64,000 nt of DNA from Actinophytocola xanthii (GTDB taxonomy: Bacteria > Actinomycetota > Actinomycetes > Mycobacteriales > Pseudonocardiaceae). The stretch is taken from positions 1 to 64,000 of the forward strand of contig NZ_MSIE01000052.1 of the NCBI RefSeq assembly GCF_001921205.1, given 5' to 3'. How positions within the stretch are numbered: position 1 is the first letter of the stretch; every line of letters starts with the position of its first letter. This document shows, in pieces, positions 32,272 through 39,567 of the stretch. The notes below the pieces were generated by a model, which was given only the letters and a program-made list of their open reading frames with translations, searched no databases and had not been told where the DNA came from. A program made the translations under genes and the position numbers.

Positions 32272-33924
32272 TCAGGCCGGTGCCTTCGCGCCGGCCTCCG
32301 CCTCGGCCAGCAGGCCGCGGACGGCGTGCCGGGGCAGGTCGACCAGTCGGACCTCCAGCCACGCTGGCCGGCTGACCGCCGCCGCCACCGCCGCGCGGGC
32401 CTCGTTCTTGGTCAGTGCCCTACCGGCGTGCCGGACGAGCGCCTCGCGCCAGACGTTGCCGGTCCGGCCGTGGGCGCGGGTGAGCAGGTGGTGGGCGATC
32501 GGCGAGGAACCAGCGCCGACGGCGCGAGCCTCGACGACGGCGTGGGCGGGGGTGGGGGTGCTGCGGCGCAGCCGCAGCGTGTACTTCGCCGCCAGTAGGT
32601 CGCTCAGCGCGTGCTGGGCCGCCGCGTTCCCGAGGTCGGGGTGGTTGTTCGGCACGAGCACCGCCACCCGCTCGGCGTTGACCGCGAGCAGCGTGCGCAG
32701 CAGCCACGGCCCCGGGTCCTCGGCCAGGTCGACGGCGACGGTCGCCGGTCGCGCCGACGCGGCCGGCAGCCCGGCGGTCAGCACCCGGGACAGCTCGACC
32801 GCGCTCGCCCCGTCCCGCCGCGGCCAGCCCGGGCCGACCAGCACCGGCGGTGCCCCGTCCGACGCGATCGTCGTGACCGCCTCGGCGACCTCAGGGTCGA
32901 GGGTGTGGGCGGCGCCCTCGAGGGACTGGGCGCCGTGGGTGTAGATGCGCACGGCCGCCCGCTCGAGCCTGCGGTCGAGGACCTGGCGGGTGCGGGCGGT
33001 GGGCCGGCAGACGTAGAGGTCGCTCGCGCTGCCCACCGCCTGCGCGCCGTGGTAGCGGTTGAACGCCGGCAGGATCGCCTCGGTCACCAGCTCCAGCTCC
33101 CCGACCGCGTGCTGCACCTTCATCCCCAGCGCCGGGTGCGCGGGGCTGAACCCGTAGGCCATCACCAGCCGGCCGGTGGTCCGGTCGCGCAGGCCCTGCA
33201 CGCCGCGGCCGAGGAACAGCTGGACGCCCTCCGGGGTGTAGGGCGGGTCGGTCAGCACGAGGTCGGCCGATCCGGCGACGGACTCGGGGAGCCCGAACCG
33301 GAAGTCGGCGTAGAGACACCGCACGTCCAGCCCGCGGGCGGCCGCCCGGTCCTCGACGAACTCCAGCAGCCGCTCGTCGAGGTCCACGACCGTCACCGCG
33401 AGCTCGGGGACGAGCGCGGCGACGGTTAGCGAGGTCAGGTCGTGGTCGCCGACGCAGAGCAGCCGCGCGCCTGGCAGGTCGAACGTGCCGGCGAGCCAGA
33501 GCGCCCGGCGCACGACGGTCTCCGCGGTCACCGACACGTGGTCGAGGGCCGCCCTGGCCGCCGGCGCCGCGGCGATGTCGGCCCTGGCCGCCGCCAGCAG
33601 CTCGGGATGCGCGGCCAGCTGGGCGGCGAAGGGGTCGGCCGGACGGGTCGCGAGCAGGGCGGCGGTGGCAAACCGCTCCCGGTAGGCGTCGGCCCGGTCG
33701 GCCCGGAGCGCGGCGCCGGCCTCCGGGTTCCCGTCCAGGTCGGGCCGCGCGGCCGCCAGCAGCGCCTCGACGGTTCGGCGGGGGAGCGCGCACTCGCGAA
33801 CCAGCTCGTCCAGGGTTCGCGGCCCCTCGGCCAGCAGCGCCACGGCCTCCCGAACCCGGCGGGCCCCGATGCCAAACCCGGCGACCACCTCGGCGACGGC
33901 GTCCAGCGGATTCGGGGGGTTCAC
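32272..33924 (-). CDS. Bis-aminopropyl spermidine synthase family (BpsA/DUF43) protein
   Basis: A 550-residue protein with an N-terminal winged helix (LLAEGPRTLDELVRECALPR) and a Rossmann-fold transferase core with LLCVGDHDLTSL, VTVVDLDERLLEFV and LVLTDPPYTPEGVQLFL. These match archaeal BpsA, which adds aminopropyl groups from decarboxylated S-adenosylmethionine to spermidine and releases MTA. BpsA has a GDDD motif at the active site, and here it reads GDHD. About 160 extra C-terminal residues carry no motif I recognise. The start is GTG. Actinobacterial members are not characterised as far as I know, so the substrate is open. It follows the broken hydrolase gene by 24 bp and precedes the GntR gene by 82 bp on the same strand. 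Confidence 0.72.
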   Translation of the reverse strand: MNPPNPLDAVAEVVAGFGIGARRVREAVALLAEGPRTLDELVRECALPRRTVEALLAAARPDLDGNPEAGAALRADRADAYRERFATAALLATRPADPFAAQLAAHPELLAAARADIAAAPAARAALDHVSVTAETVVRRALWLAGTFDLPGARLLCVGDHDLTSLTVAALVPELAVTVVDLDERLLEFVEDRAAARGLDVRCLYADFRFGLPESVAGSADLVLTDPPYTPEGVQLFLGRGVQGLRDRTTGRLVMAYGFSPAHPALGMKVQHAVGELELVTEAILPAFNRYHGAQAVGSASDLYVCRPTARTRQVLDRRLERAAVRIYTHGAQSLEGAAHTLDPEVAEAVTTIASDGAPPVLVGPGWPRRDGASAVELSRVLTAGLPAASARPATVAVDLAEDPGPWLLRTLLAVNAERVAVLVPNNHPDLGNAAAQHALSDLLAAKYTLRLRRSTPTPAHAVVEARAVGAGSSPIAHHLLTRAHGRTGNVWREALVRHAGRALTKNEARAAVAAAVSRPAWLEVRLVDLPRHAVRGLLAEAEAGAKAPA

Positions 33925-33948
33925 GGGGAAGGAGCCTACCGGTGACGA

Positions 33949-35391
33949 TCAGGGACAGCGGAGGTCGTGCGGGGGCAGTGCCCGCTCGAGCAGGTACCGG
34001 GTGAACGCCCGCCGGGTGCAGTCGACGCGGTTGGCGACGCCGTGGCCGAACCCGTCGTGGACGACGAGGACGGCCTCCGGCAGCTGGTCGGCGACGCGGC
34101 GTGCGCCCTGGTACGGCGTGGACGGGTCGTAGCGGGAGTTCAGCAGGAGCGCCGGCGGGGCGTCGGGCGCGTGTAGCGGGTGCTGTGGGTTGGTCGCGGG
34201 GACCGGCGGGTTGAGGCACAGGCTCGGCTTGCCGAACGCGGCCGAGCGGACGTCGGGCGCGACCCGCCGCTACGCCCGCGCCAGTGCCACCTGGTGCTCC
34301 CAGCTGGTCGCGTCGACGCGGGTGTCGGCGCACACCGTGAAGATCGGCAACGCGGCCTCCCCGGACGCCGGCGGGGCGTCGGCGGCGGCTGGCGCCGCCG
34401 CAAGGCCGGCGAGGACCGCGATCCGGTGCGCGACGTCGGGCAGGTCGGGCCTGGTCAACGGCGAGACGAGCCGGTCGGTGAGCGCGGTCGGGTCGAGCGG
34501 GCGGTCCGGCTCGGCGGGGTCGACGAGGGAGCCCTCGTCGGCGGCGGCGAACAGGTCGGCGACGATCCGCCGGACGACCCGGCCGTGCAGCTCGCAGGAC
34601 GGGGTGTCGGCGCACCAGGTCAGGAACCGATCGAACGACTCCTGGGCGGCGAGTGCCGCGGTCACGTCGAAGCGGTCCGGGCTCGCGCCGTGGTCGTAGA
34701 CGGCGTCCAGGGTCAGGGTGCGCAGCCGGGACCCGAACAGCTCGGCGTACCTCTGCCCGATCACCGTGCCGTAGGACAGGCCGTAGAGGTCGACCGTGTC
34801 CACCTCGAGCGCGGCGCGGATCGCGTCCACGTCGTGGGCGCTCTGCGTGCTGTCCAGGTGGTCGAACACCGGGCCGGTCCTCGCCCGGCAGTCCGTGCCG
34901 ACCGCGGCCTGCGCCTCGAGCAGCTCGTCGAACTCGCGCCGCGACCGCGGTGCCGGCCGGTCCAGCTCGGCGACCACTGCGGCGTCACACCGGACCGGGC
35001 TGGTGCGCTGCACGCCGCGCGGGTCGAAACCGACCACGTCGAACCGTGCGGCGATCTCCGGTGGGAACAGGAGCCCGAACCACTGGTCGTCGACGACCGC
35101 GTCCACGCCCGAGCTGCCCGGCCCGGCGGGCAGGTAGACCAACACGCCGCGCCGCTGCGAGGGCTCGGTGGCGGCCCGCCGGGCGACGGCGACCGAGATC
35201 GTCTCCCCGTCCGGTCGGGACCAGTCGACCGGCGCCGGGACCGAGGCGCAGTCGATCCGCGGGTTGTCCGCGCAGGGCTGCCAGGAGACCGCGGGCCCGG
35301 GGGTCGCGGCCGCGGGAGTGATCACCGACGCGGTGACGACGGCGGCCGCGGCGAGACAGCGGCGCGCTCGACGGGTGGGGTGAGGTGTCAT
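33949..35391 (-). pseudogene. Secreted alpha/beta hydrolase (tripeptidyl-aminopeptidase type) interrupted by an in-frame TAG
   Basis: The frame encodes 480 codons with a single internal TAG at 34270-34272 (codon 374). Before it come a signal peptide (~1-29), the oxyanion region LPAGPGSSG, and the nucleophile elbow GLSYGT (Ser206). After it, in the same frame, comes the TAP-like C-terminal domain with the catalytic Asp (~422, RYDPSTP) and His (~450, GFGHG). The TAG therefore separates the serine from the other two triad residues. The family releases tripeptides or cleaves esters outside the cell. Translation stopping at the TAG would give an inactive protein. Whether it is a recent nonsense mutation, a sequencing error or a read-through site cannot be told here. 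Confidence 0.8.
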
Positions 35392-35519
35392 GCCCTCGAC
35401 GGTGGCGGCCGCCGCCGGTGTCCGGGTCCCACTCCCGGCCGGAGTTCCGACCGGCCGGCGGAGGCCGCCTCCTACCGAGGGAGGAGGCGAGACCGGCGCG
35501 CCCCTTCTAGGGTCGGGGC

Positions 35520-36674
35520 GTGACGCCGCGGATCAGGAGCAGGTCACCGGTGCTGCTGTGGGCGCCGGTGAGGTTGCTGCCGTTGCTGCTGTCGCCGGCC
35601 TACCTCACCGTGCTGCACGGACCGCAGCCCACGACCGGGCGCGACTGGCTGTTCGGGATGGCCGCCACGACGGCGACGCTGTTCGGCGGGCGGTTTCCGC
35701 TCGCCGTCACCCTGGTCCAGTCGGTGCTGCTGGTCCTCGGCGTGCGCGGGGCGGACACCGCGACCATGCCGGTCGTCATGCCGATGCTGTTCGTCCTCGC
35801 GCTGGTCGCCGTCGGTGAGCTGTGGCTGCGGTGCGGCGGCTGGCGGCGGTGGGTCGGCACGGGCGGGTTCGTCCTCGCCCAGGTCCTGATCTACCTGCCG
35901 ACCTACCACCCCGTGCTGTCCACCGCGTCGATTGTCGTGCTGACCGGCCCGCCGGTGCTGCTCGGTGGCTACGTTCGCTCCGTGCTGCGGGTGGCGGTGC
36001 GGGTGGAGCGGCAGCGCGACCAGGACGTGCGGGACGCCAGGGCGGCGGAACGGGCCGCGATCGCCCGCGAGCTGCACGACCTCGTCGCCCATCACATGGC
36101 GTCGGTCGCGATCCAGGTCGGCGCCGCCCGGCACGCCCTGGGCGGCGCCAACGAGCCGGTCGATGTGGCTCTGTCGCAGGCGCACGAGACGGCGAGGTCC
36201 GCGCTGGCCGACCTGGGCAGGCTGATGACCGCGTTGCGGGCGCCGGCGACCGGTCCCGCGGGGGTGGCGCCGGTCGAGCCGGGTGCGCTGGGCGCGGCCC
36301 TGCTGGAGGTGGTCGACCGCGCCAGGGCCGCCGAGCACCAGGTCGACAGCACGATCGATCCGGAGGTCGCCCGGCTCGACTCGATGCGGCGGTTGGCGGT
36401 GCTGCGCGTGGTGCAGGAGTCGATCACCAACGTGCTCCGCCACGCGGGCCGCCGGGCGCGGATCACCCTGTCGGTCCTGATGGGAGAGGACGGCGTGCGG
36501 ATCCGGGTGCACGACGACGGCGGCCGGGGGGTGCGGGCCCAGCCGGTGTCCGGGACGGGGCTCGGCCTGGTCGGCATGCGGGAACGGGTCGAGCTGCTCG
36601 GCGGCACGCTGCGCGCCGGACCCGCCGGGAACGGCTGGGAGCTCACCGCCGCGATCCCCGCGGAACGACCGTGA
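35520..36674 (+). CDS. Two-component sensor histidine kinase (NarL/DesK type)
   Basis: A 384-residue kinase. About four or five membrane helices fill residues ~10-155, with almost no extracellular domain, so it may sense the membrane itself. The HisKA_3 phosphoacceptor is in AIARELHDLVAHHMASV. The HATPase domain has VVQESITNVLRHA (N box) and GTGLGLVGMRERVELLGG (G box). Start GTG at 35520. The stop overlaps the response regulator start (GTGA), forming a clear pair. No target genes are evident next door. Confidence 0.88.
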   Translation: MTPRIRSRSPVLLWAPVRLLPLLLSPAYLTVLHGPQPTTGRDWLFGMAATTATLFGGRFPLAVTLVQSVLLVLGVRGADTATMPVVMPMLFVLALVAVGELWLRCGGWRRWVGTGGFVLAQVLIYLPTYHPVLSTASIVVLTGPPVLLGGYVRSVLRVAVRVERQRDQDVRDARAAERAAIARELHDLVAHHMASVAIQVGAARHALGGANEPVDVALSQAHETARSALADLGRLMTALRAPATGPAGVAPVEPGALGAALLEVVDRARAAEHQVDSTIDPEVARLDSMRRLAVLRVVQESITNVLRHAGRRARITLSVLMGEDGVRIRVHDDGGRGVRAQPVSGTGLGLVGMRERVELLGGTLRAGPAGNGWELTAAIPAERP

Positions 36675-37324
36675 TCCGGGTGCTGCTGGTGGACGACCAG
36701 CACCTGGTGCGGGCGGGGCTGCGCATGCTGTGCGGCACGGCCGAGGACCTCGAGGTGGTCGGCGAGGCGGAGAACGGCCACCGGGCGACCGAGCTGGTCA
36801 CCCGACTGCGCCCGGACGTCGTGCTGATGGACCTGCGGATGCCCGGCGTGGACGGCACCACGGCGACGGCCAGGATCGTCGCGGCCCAGCCCTCGACGAG
36901 GGTCCTCGTGCTGACCACGTTCGACGACGACCAGCACCTCTACCCCGCGCTCGCCGCCGGCGCCCACGGCTTCCTCGCCAAGGACACCCCGCCGGCGGAC
37001 CTGCTCGCGGCCGTGCGGCGCACCGCGGCGGGCGAGGCCGTGTTCAGTCCGCACGTGCTCTCCCGCGTGGTGCGCGCGGCCGTGGCGGCGAGGCGGGCCG
37101 ACGCCGAGCCGGACGCCGCCCTGCTGGCCACCCTCACCGAACGAGAACGCGAGGTCCTCGCGCTGGTCGGGGCCGGCCGCTCCAACGCCGAGATCGCGGA
37201 CGCCCTGCACGTCGGCATCACCACGGTGAAGACCCACGTCGCCAACCTGATGACGAAGACCGCCGCGCCCAACCGCGTTCGCTTAGCGGTGCTCGCGACC
37301 CGCAACCACGTCACCCCCGGGTAG
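36671..37324 (+). CDS. NarL/LuxR-family response regulator containing a TTA codon
   Basis: A 217-residue regulator paired with the kinase upstream. The receiver domain has the DDQ acid pocket (LLVDDQHLVR) and phosphoacceptor Asp in VVLMDLRMPG. The C-terminal LuxR helix-turn-helix is LTEREREVLALVGAGRSN to TTVKTHVANLMTKTAA. Codon 205 (37283-37285) is TTA. TTA is rare in such high-GC genomes and in Streptomyces makes genes depend on the bldA tRNA. It is the only in-frame TTA I noticed in a regulator here. Start GTG overlaps the kinase stop. Confidence 0.9.
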   Translation: MIRVLLVDDQHLVRAGLRMLCGTAEDLEVVGEAENGHRATELVTRLRPDVVLMDLRMPGVDGTTATARIVAAQPSTRVLVLTTFDDDQHLYPALAAGAHGFLAKDTPPADLLAAVRRTAAGEAVFSPHVLSRVVRAAVAARRADAEPDAALLATLTEREREVLALVGAGRSNAEIADALHVGITTVKTHVANLMTKTAAPNRVRLAVLATRNHVTPG

Positions 37325-37492
37325 CGTGAAACGGGCCGGCGACGAAAATCAGTGCGTAATTCCCGCATTCTTCGAATATGTCCATCTGCTTCTGCCCACT
37401 CCCGATTTCGCGGATTTCCAGCTTGTACGACCACCGAATCGAGTGACGTTCTTCTGATCACTGAGCGTGGTTTTCTGTGCGAGGATCGCGCA

Positions 37493-38365
37493 ATGACCAA
37501 CCCGAGATCGATCAGCATGCAACGGCGGCTGCTGGGCGCGGAGTTGTTGCGACTGCGCGAGATCGCGGGCCTCACCCAGGACGAGGCGGCCGAGCGGCTG
37601 GGCAAGGCACCGAACAAGATCAGCCGGGTGGAGTCCGGCAAGATCGGCATCGACAGGTCCGACTTGGACGTGCTGCTCGACCTCTACCAGGCGTCGGAGA
37701 AGGACCGGCTCTGGTGCCGGGACCTCGCCCGCGCCGCGAGGCCGAAGCGGGGCCGGCCGACCGGCAGCACCGTCCACGTCGGACCCCGCTGGTTCCGCGC
37801 CTTCCGCGACCTGGAGAGCGACGCCACCGAGGTGATGAACGTCTGCTCGGAGGTCGTGCCGAGCATTCTGCAGACCGACACCTACGTCCGGGCCATGTTT
37901 GACGGGCAGGGTGTCGACCCGGCCGACCGGAAGGTCACCGACACCCTCCGGGTCCGTGCCGAACGTCGGCGTTTGCTGCACCGCGAGCACGCCGCCCGGT
38001 TCACCTTCGTGCTGAGCGAGTCGGCGCTGCGCCGCCAGGTCGGTGGCCCGCCGGTGATGGCCGAACAGCTGCGCCACCTCGCCGGGGTGGCCGCCCTGCC
38101 CAACGTCACGCTCCAGGTAGTCCCGTTCGACAGCCGCTCCTACGCGTCGCTGACCAACATCTTCACGATGTTCCGCTTCGACCACGAGATGGCCCGCGAC
38201 CTCGTCTACGTGGGGATGCACGCCGACGCGATGTACCTGGACAAGCCGGACACGGTCAACAGCTACGCCGACCACTTCCGTCGCCTGCAGGCGGTGGCGC
38301 TCGAGCCGCCGGAGTCGCGACGCCTCGTTCAGACCGCCGCGGAGGAGTTCGCGGCGAAGGGGTGA
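37493..38365 (+). CDS. XRE-family regulator with DUF5753 domain
   Basis: A 290-residue protein. An N-terminal helix-turn-helix (LRLREIAGLTQDEAAERLGK, ISRVESGKI) is followed by DUF5753 (EVVPSILQTDTYVRAMF, FVLSESALRRQVGG, ITLQVVPF-like TLQVVPFDS). This very common actinomycete type is often encoded beside small DUF397 proteins, but none is seen here. The ATG at 37493 has GAGGA seven bases upstream. A longer frame from 37352 lacks similarity and is rejected. The 3' end overlaps the convergent MFS gene by 37 bp. It may control the lanthipeptide genes next door, though nothing proves it. Confidence 0.87.
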   Translation: MTNPRSISMQRRLLGAELLRLREIAGLTQDEAAERLGKAPNKISRVESGKIGIDRSDLDVLLDLYQASEKDRLWCRDLARAARPKRGRPTGSTVHVGPRWFRAFRDLESDATEVMNVCSEVVPSILQTDTYVRAMFDGQGVDPADRKVTDTLRVRAERRRLLHREHAARFTFVLSESALRRQVGGPPVMAEQLRHLAGVAALPNVTLQVVPFDSRSYASLTNIFTMFRFDHEMARDLVYVGMHADAMYLDKPDTVNSYADHFRRLQAVALEPPESRRLVQTAAEEFAAKG

Positions 38366-39567
38366 GGCGGGCGCGGCCAGACGGAGCGGCTCTCCCTCGC
38401 GGTGGCCGCCGCGAGGACGGCGAGCAGTGCGCCGAAGCACAGGTAGGAGAGCTCGGCCGGGAGGCGTTCGAGCAGCAGGCCGGCGACCGCTGCCCCGACC
38501 GCGGGGGTCACCATCAGCACCAGGCCGACCGTGCTGTTCATCCTGCCCTGCAGGTGGTCGGGTGTCCGCACGACCTGTTCCAGCACGATGACCGAGCTGG
38601 ACACCGCGACCGCCGCGCCGCACAGGGTGAGCAGGGGCGCCAGCACAACCGGGCTGGGGCTCACCGCCATCAACGGGACGACCAGCGCGCACAGCACCGA
38701 CCCGCCCAGCAGCGTACGGCGGTGCGAGGTGCGGTCCATGACGCGGGGCGCCAGCACCGCTCCCACCAGCGCTCCGCCCGCCCAGAAGTCGTAGAGGACG
38801 CCGACGGTCACGCTGGAGGCGCCGTGGTCCACAGTGGCCACGACGACGGTGAGCGAGACACCCTCGATGGCGAAGTTCTGCGCCGAGGCGATCAGCGTGA
38901 GCGACCGCAGCGCCCGATCCCGCCACACGAACCGCAGCCCGGTCCGCACCGCGGCCCACCACCGCGCCTCGGCCCGCTCCTCGGGATCCACAGTCGAACG
39001 CAGGGCGTACACACTGGATGCCGAGACGACGAACGACGCCGCGTTGAGCCAGAACGGCAGGCTCGGGTGCACGGTGAACAGGAAGCCACCCAGGACCGGC
39101 CCCAGCAGGCCCGCGGCGTGAGCGCGTACCCGGTTGACCGCCAGCGCGGTGCCGAGCTTCCGCTCGGGCACGAGTGTGCGCAGCACCGCCAGCCCGGCGG
39201 CGCTGTGCGGCGCGGTGAGCAGCCCGAACACCACACCGGCCGCGAACAGGACCGGCATCGTCGCCCAGCCAAGCGAGATCGCGAGGGCGAACGCCGCGCT
39301 GGCGAGGACCCGACCGCACTCGCAGGTCAGCATCACCGTGCGCCGGTCGAAGCGGTCGGCGATCGGGCCGGCCGCCAGGAAGGCCACCGCCGTCGCGCCC
39401 GTCCAGACCGCCTCGACCAGCCCGACACGCAGCGGGGACCCGGTGGCGGCCAGCACCAGCAGCGGCAACGTGATCACCGCCGCGCTCGTCCCCAGCATGG
39501 ACAGGCCCTGGCCCACCACCAACAGCTGGAAGTCCCGGTTGCGCAGCAGGCTGTCCGGCGCGCTCAC
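38329..39567 (-). CDS. MFS exporter of the lanthipeptide locus
   Basis: A 412-residue major facilitator with about twelve membrane helices, of the EntS-like MFS_3 type. The A-motif loop GPIADRFDRRTVMLTCECGR follows helix 2, and a second one (APRVMDRTSHRRTLLGGS) lies after the central loop. The GTG start overlaps the stop of the first LanKC gene (GTGA), so it belongs to the lanthipeptide operon and probably exports the product or confers self-protection. Lanthipeptide loci usually use an ABC exporter, which is not present here. Confidence 0.85.
   Translation of the reverse strand: MSAPDSLLRNRDFQLLVVGQGLSMLGTSAAVITLPLLVLAATGSPLRVGLVEAVWTGATAVAFLAAGPIADRFDRRTVMLTCECGRVLASAAFALAISLGWATMPVLFAAGVVFGLLTAPHSAAGLAVLRTLVPERKLGTALAVNRVRAHAAGLLGPVLGGFLFTVHPSLPFWLNAASFVVSASSVYALRSTVDPEERAEARWWAAVRTGLRFVWRDRALRSLTLIASAQNFAIEGVSLTVVVATVDHGASSVTVGVLYDFWAGGALVGAVLAPRVMDRTSHRRTLLGGSVLCALVVPLMAVSPSPVVLAPLLTLCGAAVAVSSSVIVLEQVVRTPDHLQGRMNSTVGLVLMVTPAVGAAVAGLLLERLPAELSYLCFGALLAVLAAATARESRSVWPRPPHPFAANSSAAV

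Noticed and set aside
37352-37492. N-terminal extension of the XRE regulator
   Set aside because: The added residues show no similarity, the stretch is unusually AT-rich for coding DNA here, and a good ribosome-binding site precedes the ATG at 37493.
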